A DNA stretch of 16,929 bases from Syntrophomonas sp964422685. Its GTDB lineage: Bacteria; Bacillota; Syntrophomonadia; Syntrophomonadales; Syntrophomonadaceae. A program made the position numbers and the translations under genes. Positions 6,675-13,759 of this stretch are shown here, one piece after another (position 1 is the first letter of the stretch; every line of letters starts with the position of its first letter). The stretch spans positions 1 through 16,929 of the forward strand of contig CAYRCG010000033.1 of assembly GCA_964422685.1 (NCBI GenBank), given 5' to 3'. The notes under the pieces are model-generated. The model saw only the letters and a program-made list of their open reading frames with translations. It was not told the DNA's origin and ran no database searches.

Positions 6675-9158
6675 TCATCCCGCCATCTTTTCCGCTATGA
6701 TTTGACCATCCCTGACATCTACTAAAATCCGATCTCCGGGCAACAGATTCTTCTTCAATATCTCTTCGGAAATGCTGTCCTCAACTAATTTCTGTATAGC
6801 CCTTTTCAAAGGTCGAGCCCCAAAAGCCGGATCATAGCCCTCCTTCAATATCATTTTCTTAGCCGCGGGGGTTATTTCCATATCATAGCCGTTTTCCGCA
6901 ACCCTTTTTTCCAGCTCTGCCAAGAGCAGGTCAACAATCTCTTTCAATTCTTGTTCATCGAGATTCTGAAAAACAATAATTTCGTCGATGCGGTTCATGA
7001 ATTCCGGTTTAAAGGTATGCTTTAACTGCTCCATGACCCTTTCTTTCATCTGACTATAATCATGCGCCTCATCAATAGCCCTGGTAAAGCCAACCTTTTT
7101 ACTGCTCCGAATAGAATCGGCCCCGACATTGGAAGTCATAATAAGCACGGTGTTTCTAAAATCTACGGTCCGTCCTTGTCCATCGGTAAGGCGGCCATCC
7201 TCCATAACCTGCAATAATATATTAAATATATCGGGATGAGCCTTTTCTATTTCGTCCAAAAGGATAACTGAATAAGGCTTTCTCCTTACCTTTTCGGTTA
7301 ATTGTCCCCCTTCATCATAGCCCACATATCCGGGGGGAGAACCGATCATCCTGGATACGGCATGCTTTTCCATATATTCGGACATGTCCAGCCTGATTAT
7401 GGCATCTTCGTTACCAAACATAGCCTCTGCTAGGCTGCGTGCCAGCTCGGTCTTTCCTACCCCGGTAGGACCTAAAAACACAAAGGAGCCAATAGGCCGC
7501 TTGGGGTTCTTCAGCCCGGCCCTAGCCCGCCTTACCGCGCGTGATACTGCTTTGACTGCCTCCGCCTGGCCGACCACCCTTTGGTGCAGAACCTCTTCCA
7601 TCCTGACCAGGCGGTCACTTTCCGCTTCCGCAAGTTTATTTACCGGAATGCCGGTCCAGCTAGATACTACTGCCGCGATTTCATCCTCACTTACATGCCC
7701 GGCATTTAAATTGCGCTTATTGGCCCATTCTTTTCTTTCGTTTTCTATCTCTTCCTTGAGCTTTTGCTCATCATCCCGCATGCGAGCGGCTTTCTCATAT
7801 TCCTGACCATTAATAGCTTCTTCCTTCTCCTTAATCAAGTCTTCCAGACGGCTCTCTTTTTCCTGGATATAATCCGGAATAATGTAATTTGCTAACCTAA
7901 CCCGGGATGAGGCCTCGTCGATTAAATCGATAGCTTTATCCGGCAAAAAACGATCACTGATATAGCGCGCAGAAAGCTTAGTAGCCGCCTCTATGGCTTC
8001 GTCCCCGATTTTAACTCCATGGTGGGCCTCATAGCGGTCCCTTAGTCCCTTTAATATTTCTATGCTTTCCTCGATACTAGGTTCTTCCACGAGAATCGGC
8101 TGGAATCTTCTTTCCAAGGCCGCATCCTTTTCTATGTGTTTGCGATATTCATTAAGGGTTGTCGCCCCTACACACTGGAACTCACCCCGAGCCAGGGAGG
8201 GCTTAAGTATATTAGCCGCATCTATGGCTCCTTCAGCCGCCCCTGCCCCCACTATAGTATGAAGTTCATCAATAAATACAATTATGTCCCCGGATGATTT
8301 TATTTCATTTACTATCCGGGTCAGTCTTTCCTCAAATTCCCCCCGGTATTTAGTCCCAGCCACCATAGCAGACAGATCAAGGGCCACCACCCGTTTATTG
8401 CTTAAAATCTCCGGAATTTGATTATCCATAATTCTCTGGGCCAGTCCCTCGATGATAGCAGTTTTCCCTACCCCCGGGTCACCGATCAGTACCGGGTTAT
8501 TCTTGCTGCGTCGGGATAGTATCTGTATAACCCTTTCGATTTCATTATTTCGGCCGATTACCGGGTCTAGCCTTCCCTCACTGGCATCCTGGGTTAAATC
8601 ACGGCTGAAATTATCCAGGGTGGGCGTCTTACTCCGGGCTTTTTTCCGGCTTGTCTGACCCGCGGGGTTCGCCGCTTCCTGGGAGGCATTTTGCTTGTAA
8701 TAATTTGTTGCAACATCCCCGCCCAAAAGCAGCATAACCTGTTCCCGGATCTGGTCTAACTGTACCCCCATAGAATGTAAAACCTGTCCAGCCACACCCT
8801 CCTCTTCCCTTAATACGGCTAATAAGAGATGTTCCGTTCCGACATAATTTACCCCCTGTATACGCGCCTCATCAAAGGCTAGGTTAAAAACCTTTTTCGC
8901 CCGGGGGGTAATCGGCAAATCCCCTGCCGGCTTCTCCACCGCTTCACCGTTAGCGCCTATTACCCGGTTTACCTCTTCCCGTACTTTTTCTAAATCTATC
9001 CCACTGTTGAGCAAAGCCCGCGCTCCAACCCCTTCGCCTTCCCGCAGCAATCCTAATAGTAAATGCTCGGTACCGATAGCCGGATGGCCTAATTGACGAG
9101 CTTCCTCCTGGGCATGGATAACCGCATTTCTAGCCCTCTGGGTAAATCTTCTAAACAT
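6675..9158 (-). CDS. clpC: ATP-dependent Clp protease ATP-binding subunit ClpC
   Basis: ClpC (827 residues) is an AAA+ unfoldase that feeds proteins, including arginine-phosphorylated ones, to ClpP. Two Clp N-terminal repeats cover about 1-145 and form the adaptor and phosphoarginine-binding domain. The first ATPase ring has Walker A GDPGVGKT at 226-233 and Walker B IVFIDE at 293-298. The coiled M domain, with a UVR-like segment (about 435-475), is the adaptor-docking region. The second ring has Walker A GPTGVGKT at 563-570 and Walker B VILLDE at 631-636. The VGF tripeptide at 689-691 matches the ClpP-docking loop, so it should partner with a ClpP encoded elsewhere. The ATG at 9158 has AGGAGG upstream and lies 12 bases after mcsB. 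Length and motifs are typical. Confidence 0.98.
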   Translation of the reverse strand: MFRRFTQRARNAVIHAQEEARQLGHPAIGTEHLLLGLLREGEGVGARALLNSGIDLEKVREEVNRVIGANGEAVEKPAGDLPITPRAKKVFNLAFDEARIQGVNYVGTEHLLLAVLREEEGVAGQVLHSMGVQLDQIREQVMLLLGGDVATNYYKQNASQEAANPAGQTSRKKARSKTPTLDNFSRDLTQDASEGRLDPVIGRNNEIERVIQILSRRSKNNPVLIGDPGVGKTAIIEGLAQRIMDNQIPEILSNKRVVALDLSAMVAGTKYRGEFEERLTRIVNEIKSSGDIIVFIDELHTIVGAGAAEGAIDAANILKPSLARGEFQCVGATTLNEYRKHIEKDAALERRFQPILVEEPSIEESIEILKGLRDRYEAHHGVKIGDEAIEAATKLSARYISDRFLPDKAIDLIDEASSRVRLANYIIPDYIQEKESRLEDLIKEKEEAINGQEYEKAARMRDDEQKLKEEIENERKEWANKRNLNAGHVSEDEIAAVVSSWTGIPVNKLAEAESDRLVRMEEVLHQRVVGQAEAVKAVSRAVRRARAGLKNPKRPIGSFVFLGPTGVGKTELARSLAEAMFGNEDAIIRLDMSEYMEKHAVSRMIGSPPGYVGYDEGGQLTEKVRRKPYSVILLDEIEKAHPDIFNILLQVMEDGRLTDGQGRTVDFRNTVLIMTSNVGADSIRSSKKVGFTRAIDEAHDYSQMKERVMEQLKHTFKPEFMNRIDEIIVFQNLDEQELKEIVDLLLAELEKRVAENGYDMEITPAAKKMILKEGYDPAFGARPLKRAIQKLVEDSISEEILKKNLLPGDRILVDVRDGQIIAEKMAG

Positions 9159-9170
9159 ATTATCTCCTCC

Positions 9171-10244
9171 TTACTTTCCTTCGCTAGCCATTTTTTCCCG
9201 AATTACTTCAGCCCTTTTAGCATCCCGGCTGACAGCATCCATATCGACCCCCGCTTTTTTCTGTAAATGGGCCGGCCTTATGTCTACAACCAATTCATTT
9301 AAAGTAGAAGGTCTTATCTGGGGTATTAATCCCATATCAACACCCATCCTCACGTCCGAAAGGAGGGTTAGGGCTTCATTAGAATTAATAAGCCGGGCAT
9401 GGGTAAGAATGCCATAGGCCCTACCAATTCTATCTTCCAATTGGTATTTCATTTGCTCGCGCAGGCTTTCACGGAGCATGCGCTCTTGCTCAATCACCTG
9501 CTGCGCTATCGTCATAAGACTAGCATTAATATCCCCCTCATTCTGCCCTAAAGTAATCTGGTTCGATATCTGGTAGAAGTTGCCGACTGCTTCAGTACCT
9601 TCCCCGTAAATGCCCCTTACAGCCAATCCCAGTTGATTCAGATTGCGGAAAATATGTCCGCTTTGGCCGCTGATGCTAATGGCGGGAAGATGCAACATCA
9701 ACGATGCCCTCATGCCTGTACCAATATTGGTGGGACAGGAGGTTAAATAACCCCGGCGGTCATCGAAGGCAAAATCGAGTTCTTTTTCCAAGGCATCATC
9801 AAGTCCCTGCGTTTGCTGATAAGCTTCATCCAGTTGCAGGCCCGGCAAAAAGCATTGTACCCGCAGGTGGTCCTCCTCATTTATCATTACCGCCAAAGAA
9901 CCATCCGGTTTGGCCAGCAACCCCTGATAGCCAGATGTTGCCCGAGCATGATTGGGGCTAATCAGATGCTTTTCCACCAATATCTTGCGCTCCAAGGCAC
10001 TAAGGTTATCGAAGGTCACGATTTCCATCTGCTTCAGTTCCGCGGATTGGCTATTCTGCCTAGCCCCATTGAGGAGCTGCATAAATTGTCGGCCCGAATC
10101 CTGATCCAGTAAATGGGGAAAAGCTAGGTTATTCAGGTTTCTAGCCAGACGCACCCGGCTGCATATTACGATATCCGATTGGCTTGCTTTTTCCCCATTC
10201 ATCCAAGCTAGATAAGTTTCTTCGAACAATTTATTTAAACTCAT
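9171..10244 (-). CDS. mcsB: Protein arginine kinase McsB
   Basis: McsB (357 residues) phosphorylates arginines on proteins, which marks them for ClpC-ClpP and in some species inactivates CtsR. The phosphagen-kinase fold is evident: CSRVRLARN at 28-36 (nucleotide-binding arginines), NEED at 122-125 (catalytic acids) and CPTNIGTGMRAS at 170-181 with the conserved Cys170. The C-terminus carries RDAKRA at 340-345, matching the RDxxRA allosteric phosphoarginine site, so the full regulatory apparatus is kept. ATG at 10244 lies 12 bases after the mcsA stop. The ribosome site (AGGAAGTG) is weaker than those of its neighbours. The gene pairs with mcsA, its activator, as in Bacillus. Confidence 0.97.
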   Translation of the reverse strand: MSLNKLFEETYLAWMNGEKASQSDIVICSRVRLARNLNNLAFPHLLDQDSGRQFMQLLNGARQNSQSAELKQMEIVTFDNLSALERKILVEKHLISPNHARATSGYQGLLAKPDGSLAVMINEEDHLRVQCFLPGLQLDEAYQQTQGLDDALEKELDFAFDDRRGYLTSCPTNIGTGMRASLMLHLPAISISGQSGHIFRNLNQLGLAVRGIYGEGTEAVGNFYQISNQITLGQNEGDINASLMTIAQQVIEQERMLRESLREQMKYQLEDRIGRAYGILTHARLINSNEALTLLSDVRMGVDMGLIPQIRPSTLNELVVDIRPAHLQKKAGVDMDAVSRDAKRAEVIREKMASEGK

Positions 10245-10256
10245 TTATTCACTTCC

Positions 10257-10763
10257 TTATCCTGTTTCTTTCTCCATCTGCTTAATCTGATCCCGGATTT
10301 CTGCGGCCTTCTCGTATTCCTCCCGGGCGACCGCCTCTTGCAAATGCTGTTTCAATCCCTCCAACTGCCTTTTCCGCATGACCTTTTCTCCGCCGCGGAG
10401 CGGAATTTTACCTACATGTTGCCGGTTGCCATGGATTCTTCGCAAACTAGGTTCTAATTCCTGCTCGAAAGCCGTAAAACATTGGGCACAGCCTAGCTTA
10501 CCCGTCTGCCTTATATCGGAAAACTTAGTGCCACAGTTGGGGCAAACTATCTCCTGAACCGGGGTCATCGTCTCCGGAATAGCATAATTGCCTCCCAGAA
10601 AACTACCTAGCAGATTAGAAATAGAGAGCTGTTTATCGCCGAAAACGATAGTACCCTTCTGGCTGGCACATTGTTCACATAGGTGGCTTTCGGTTTTTTG
10701 CCCGTTTATCATTTGGGCTACATGAACCGTAGCCGGCCTCAGTTTGCATTCCTCGCAATACAT
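10257..10763 (-). CDS. mcsA: McsA, zinc-binding activator of McsB
   Basis: McsA (168 residues) binds and activates the arginine kinase McsB. Four CXXC pairs are visible near the N-terminus: CEEC and CEQC in the first zinc site, CPNC and CAQC in the second. A UVR domain at about 133-168 (KRQLEGLKQHLQEAVAREEY and onward) resembles the ClpC M-domain segment. I start at the ATG at 10763 (MYCEECKLRP), because the first zinc site should be N-terminal and a full AGGAGG site lies 9 bases upstream; this site overlaps the ctsR stop. A 19-residue in-frame extension back to 10820 would run inside ctsR and is rejected. Confidence 0.95.
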   Translation of the reverse strand: MYCEECKLRPATVHVAQMINGQKTESHLCEQCASQKGTIVFGDKQLSISNLLGSFLGGNYAIPETMTPVQEIVCPNCGTKFSDIRQTGKLGCAQCFTAFEQELEPSLRRIHGNRQHVGKIPLRGGEKVMRKRQLEGLKQHLQEAVAREEYEKAAEIRDQIKQMEKETG

Positions 10764-10776
10764 ATAAAAAAACCTC

Positions 10777-11208
10777 CTATTTGCCTTCCAGGAATTCGCC
10801 CAGGGCGAACTTAAAGGCATCGTAAAACTGGCTTCTTCCCTCCGGGGTTATTTCTTCCGAGCCCCGGCTGATTATGTGTTTTAATAGCTTCTCCTCTTTC
10901 TTGCTTATGATAGCCGTATCTGAAAGTCTATTGATAAGCATAAGCAACTCCCGCTGACTCTCCCGAGCCGCCTTAATATCTAATTCGCAACAACTTATAC
11001 GAATAAATCCCTTCCCTCCGCGTCTACTCTCAGTCAAATAGCCTAATTCCTCGGTAAATCTGGTAGCTATCACATAAGTAACCTGTGAGGGAACACAGGA
11101 GAAAGTCTCCGCCAGTTCTGCCCTTTGGATTTCTATCTGTTGGGACCCGCTCCTGGCTATCAATACCTTAATATACTCCTCGATTCTATCCGCCATACTT
11201 TTTCTCAT
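10777..11208 (-). CDS. ctsR: Class III heat-shock transcriptional repressor CtsR
   Basis: CtsR (143 residues from the chosen start) represses clp and heat-shock genes by binding tandem GGTCAAA heptads. The winged helix-turn-helix is near residues 30-51 (CVPSQVTYVIATRF) and the wing is near 60-71 (ESRRGGKGFIRI). I chose the ATG at 11208 (MRKSMADRIEEY), which matches the family's N-terminus and has AGAGG about 8 bases upstream. An in-frame extension to 11295 would cross the promoter and operator and is rejected. Two residues look unusual: the family's ERGY is ELGY here (Leu55), and the glycine-rich wing loop, RGGGG in Bacillus, is RGGKG. It is first in the operon and should repress itself through the site at 11221-11237. 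Confidence 0.95.
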   Translation of the reverse strand: MRKSMADRIEEYIKVLIARSGSQQIEIQRAELAETFSCVPSQVTYVIATRFTEELGYLTESRRGGKGFIRISCCELDIKAARESQRELLMLINRLSDTAIISKKEEKLLKHIISRGSEEITPEGRSQFYDAFKFALGEFLEGK

Positions 11209-11220
11209 GTTTATTACCTC

Positions 11221-11237
11221 TTTGACCTTCATTGACC
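11221..11237 (-). promoter_or_regulatory. CtsR operator
   Basis: On the minus strand GGTCAAT, spacer GAA, then GGTCAAA. This matches the CtsR heptad repeat (A/G)GTCAAA-NAN-(A/G)GTCAAA with one mismatch in the upstream heptad. It sits 8 bases downstream of the -10 box, over the likely transcription start, and ends 12 bases before the ctsR start codon. Autoregulation of the operon is therefore expected. Confidence 0.88.
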
Positions 11238-11245
11238 TTAATATT

Positions 11246-11274
11246 ATTCTAAACGCTTTCGGACAGAAGGTAAA
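11246..11274 (-). promoter_or_regulatory. Sigma-A promoter of the ctsR-mcsA-mcsB-clpC operon
   Basis: -35 TTTACC (plus 11269-11274, 4/6) and -10 TAGAAT (plus 11246-11251, 5/6) are separated by exactly 17 bases on the minus strand. The predicted start near 11239 falls at the edge of the CtsR operator. Confidence 0.75.
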
Positions 11275-11303
11275 GGTCTTTTTATAAATGGTCACTAACT
11301 CTA

Positions 11304-11357
11304 CTGCGAAAACCTTTTTTATCGCAGAGGATACCCGGGGATAGTAACCTTTTTTAT
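11304..11357. repeat. Hairpin and 12-base direct repeat upstream of the ctsR promoter
   Basis: CTGCGA (11304-11309) and TCGCAG (11322-11327) form an inverted repeat. AACCTTTTTTAT occurs twice, at 11311-11322 (inside the hairpin) and 11346-11357. No function is recognised; it could be a leftover duplication or a binding region. Confidence 0.4.
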
Positions 11358-11384
11358 ATTATCCTTCATTTTTGCTTCATAATA

Positions 11385-11407
11385 CAAAAAGAGGCTTTTA
11401 AGCCTCT
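11385..11407 (-). terminator. Terminator of the FtsA-like gene
   Basis: AGAGGC and GCCTCT (11390-11407, the stem can extend to 8 pairs) form a hairpin. On the minus strand it is followed by TTTTTGTATT. It separates the FtsA-like transcription unit from the ctsR promoter about 110 bases further on. Confidence 0.75.
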
Positions 11408-11422
11408 GGTGTTAAAAAAGTA

Positions 11423-11454
11423 TCCAACTTACCAATTTAGCAACTTACTAATTT
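11423..11454 (-). repeat. Four-copy octamer tandem repeat (AARTTRGT-like)
   Basis: Read on the minus strand: AAATTAGT, AAGTTGCT, AAATTGGT, AAGTTGGA. These are four imperfect, contiguous 8-base units, also readable as two 16-base units. They lie between the FtsA-like stop codon and its terminator, so they would be transcribed in the 3' untranslated region. Confidence 0.6.
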
Positions 11455-11460
11455 CGATAG

Positions 11461-11502
11461 GATTGCCCCGTCGCTGCGCCCCTCGCAACGACGGGGTGGT
11501 CG
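11461..11502. repeat. REP-like dispersed repeat with perfect 8-base stem
   Basis: CCCCGTCG (11466-11473) and CGACGGGG (11489-11496) form a perfect inverted repeat, with GCG/CGC able to pair inside the loop. The minus-strand reading, CGTCGTTGCGAG...AGCGACGGGGCAATC, resembles the widespread GTCATTGCGAGG...GCGACGAAGCAATC intergenic repeats (recalled pattern). It abuts the stop codon of the FtsA-like gene. Confidence 0.65.
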
Positions 11503-13635
11503 CTATTCTCCCCATAAAACTTCCACCACACTGCCATCATAGATGGGGGTGGTAAAGCCAGCTTCTTGCCCATCTACTTTCATCTTTAGGGTTCCGCCCT
11601 TCCTAGTCTCAATTTTAAAAGAGCGAAACACATCGCTCAATATAGCCGAATTATTCTCTTTGTCGATAGTTAAATACATCCCATCTTCTAGTTCATCCTC
11701 TAAACTCATTACTATATCTTGTTGCTTGATTAGCGCACCTTTCCCCTTTAGTTTCACTATTTGTCCGTTCACCCTTACTTGCAGGCTAAGTTCCTCCAAA
11801 TTCCGGCATACATCCTTTATCTGCGGTTTTAAATTGCCTAAAGAATAACTCAGCTGGGAGCCAAAAGGCACTTCATGATTCAGCTGCCCGATTTCCCCGT
11901 TGATATATGCTTTTATCGGGACCCATGAAATCGACTTTTCCTCATCATTTAGATAATAGCAGTAAGTTTTTTCCTGCAGCCAATTTTCGCCGACTCCCGC
12001 CTGGACCAATATATGGGCTAATTGTTTAACCGGTTTGAATAGTATCCTGGAGCGATCGGGTATTTCTTCATCCGGCATCACTTCCTTACCATTTACATAT
12101 GCCAGCGGTTTGAGCTGCAGCTTCTTTCCGTTTACAAATACCTCTCCTTCGCTTAAAGGAAGAATGTCTTGCAATGTCAGGCGAACTTCCTTCCCGTCCT
12201 TTCCCGGGTCAAATTCTATCCTATCGCCCTCTCCTATGGCCTTTTCCAAAGACGCCGGCTCATCATTAAGTTTTATCAAGGGCGGGGTCCCCATTTCACC
12301 CTTGAAGGTTCTAACCTCCCCGTTTACTTCAATAGTTTTGCCCAAACCGGGTTTACCGTAGATATTGCCCAGATTTATACCGGAACTCAAAAGGGCGGAG
12401 GATATGTTTAATTCCCCCAGGTTCCAAACCGGCACTTCCCGCCCATTCACGCTTACTTTTATAAAAGGAACCGGCACCCGGGAAAAAGAATAGTAAGCTA
12501 TTCCTAACGGAGTTATCCCCTGTGGTCCCTGCAAGTAATCCTCATCCAAGTTAATCAACCCTAGGCTTCCACTGTTTTTAATACCCACCCGGTTCTGAGG
12601 TAAATTTAGATACCCGGCTAATCCAGATGCCAGGGAGGGCATTAAGCTTCCCCCGCCGATGCAGATTACCGCATCCGGGGCCTTTTGGTTCAATTCCAGT
12701 ATTTTACGACTTATATTTTCCAATAGCTGATTCAAGGCAGGCTGCAACTCTTGGAGGACTTCGCTGCTTTGTACCCGGCTGGAATTGCCCAAAACATCAA
12801 TTATTTCTACATCGGCTTGCTGTGATAAAAGCCGTTTAATCCCTTCCGCAAAATTAAAATCTAGCAGATAGTTGCCCGCCAAGGCTTCGCTTAATCTATC
12901 TCCACCCTGCGGGACCATGGCATAGGCATAGATGCTGCTTTCCTTTACTATAGCAATATCAGAGGTTCCGGCACCGATATCCACCAAGGCCAGATTCAAA
13001 AGTCGCATACTAGGGGGTATAGCTAAGGATAAGGCTGCTATAGGTTCCAGGGTCAGACTATAGACCTTCAACCCGGCTTTTTTAAGGGCGGAGAATAAAC
13101 TATCGACTACCACACGGGGCAAAAAAGTAGCTATTACACGGACACCATATTCCGCACCTACCTGTCCCACTAGGTTGCCAATCTCTTGCTCCTCCAAAGA
13201 GTAAGATACTATGCTATAACCTACGCAAAAGTCGTCCCCGTGTGTACCTTGCCCAGGCTCCTCCTGCCCCAAAGAATGCTGGGCCCGGTGGACTGCTTCT
13301 ATTTCCAACGCTTGTACCTCTTCCGGGCTAATTTCACTCATTACCGGGCGTCGTTTAATTACCTGCCCGAAAGAGGTTTTTAAGGCCCGGCCCGCAGCGG
13401 CTACTGCCGCAGACTCTAATTTAATCTGCAATTCCGCTTCGATTTTCTCTTTTATGTATCGTATCCCCCGGGCTACCTCTTCTACATCATGAATCTGCCC
13501 ATCCATCATCGCCCGTGTCTTATGCTCCATAATAGCACTGCTCAAAACCTCATAAGCACCCGATTTCTCCTGCATAACTAACCCCATTATTTTCCGTGTG
13601 CCTATATCCAAAGCGAATATCTTTTTGTCATCCAC
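11503..13635 (-). CDS. FtsA-like actin-fold ATPase with long VNG-repeat C-terminus
   Basis: A 710-residue protein. Residues 1 to about 385 form an FtsA/PilM-type actin fold: phosphate-1 motif ALDIGTRKI (8-16), an SHS2-like insert about 85-165, phosphate-2 LVDIGAGTSDIAI (217-229) and adenosine motif CIGGGSLMPSL (325-335). FtsA is usually about 420 residues and ends in a membrane-binding helix; here the last ~320 residues are instead beta-rich. Seven 'VNG/ING/VDG' turns occur at about 396, 437, 501, 514, 578, 622 and 687, often followed by a GD, GS or similar turn and a hydrophobic strand. I see no signal peptide or membrane helix. The start is GTG at 13635 with AGGAGGT 8 bases before it. Similar long FtsA-domain proteins are known in Clostridia, but I know of no assigned role. 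It lies downstream of tagA in the same direction. Confidence 0.85.
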   Translation of the reverse strand: MDDKKIFALDIGTRKIMGLVMQEKSGAYEVLSSAIMEHKTRAMMDGQIHDVEEVARGIRYIKEKIEAELQIKLESAAVAAAGRALKTSFGQVIKRRPVMSEISPEEVQALEIEAVHRAQHSLGQEEPGQGTHGDDFCVGYSIVSYSLEEQEIGNLVGQVGAEYGVRVIATFLPRVVVDSLFSALKKAGLKVYSLTLEPIAALSLAIPPSMRLLNLALVDIGAGTSDIAIVKESSIYAYAMVPQGGDRLSEALAGNYLLDFNFAEGIKRLLSQQADVEIIDVLGNSSRVQSSEVLQELQPALNQLLENISRKILELNQKAPDAVICIGGGSLMPSLASGLAGYLNLPQNRVGIKNSGSLGLINLDEDYLQGPQGITPLGIAYYSFSRVPVPFIKVSVNGREVPVWNLGELNISSALLSSGINLGNIYGKPGLGKTIEVNGEVRTFKGEMGTPPLIKLNDEPASLEKAIGEGDRIEFDPGKDGKEVRLTLQDILPLSEGEVFVNGKKLQLKPLAYVNGKEVMPDEEIPDRSRILFKPVKQLAHILVQAGVGENWLQEKTYCYYLNDEEKSISWVPIKAYINGEIGQLNHEVPFGSQLSYSLGNLKPQIKDVCRNLEELSLQVRVNGQIVKLKGKGALIKQQDIVMSLEDELEDGMYLTIDKENNSAILSDVFRSFKIETRKGGTLKMKVDGQEAGFTTPIYDGSVVEVLWGE

Positions 13636-13661
13636 CGCGATGTACCTCCTATATTTAAAAA

Positions 13662-13689
13662 GTGAGGAGTAAGGGGTAAGAGGTAAAAA
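13662..13689 (+). repeat. Four-copy purine-rich heptamer tandem repeat
   Basis: Contiguous plus-strand units are GTGAGGA, GTAAGGG, GTAAGAG and GTAAAAA. The repeat lies just upstream of the FtsA-like ribosome site, in the leader between tagA and the FtsA-like gene. Purine-rich heptamer runs of this kind are known between genes in several bacteria (recalled pattern). Confidence 0.5.
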
Positions 13690-13723
13690 TTATTTCTCCC
13701 TCCCAAACCTGTGATCCGCCATT

Positions 13724-13759
13724 TGGCAATAGCATGCGTCGCTATCGCTATCCTCGCCA
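13724..13759. repeat. REP-like element overlapping the tagA stop codon
   Basis: TGGC plus ATAGC on the left (13724-13733) pair with GCTAT plus GCCA on the right (13747-13759), giving an interrupted hairpin. The minus-strand reading, TGGCGAGGATAGCGATAGCGACGC, resembles the GCGAGG...AGCGACG core of the other elements here. The stop codon and the last three codons of the glycosyltransferase lie within it. Confidence 0.45.

Noticed and set aside
7384..7806. Plus-strand reading frame of 140 codons opposite clpC
   Set aside because: Low-complexity serine-rich shadow of a well-supported gene.
10764..10820. N-terminal extension of McsA by 19 residues
   Set aside because: It lies inside ctsR and precedes the first zinc site. 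The ATG at 10763 has a full AGGAGG site.
11209..11295. N-terminal extension of CtsR by 29 residues
   Set aside because: It would translate through the operator and promoter. CtsR proteins start near MRKSMADRIEEY, and that ATG has a good ribosome site.
11423..11502. CRISPR array
   Set aside because: The repeat units are 8 bases and contiguous, with no spacers and no cas genes nearby; the hairpin next to them is REP-like.
13636..13747. Riboswitch or T-box leader before the FtsA-like gene
   Set aside because: The gap is short and made of a heptamer repeat and a REP-like hairpin; no conserved riboswitch core was seen.
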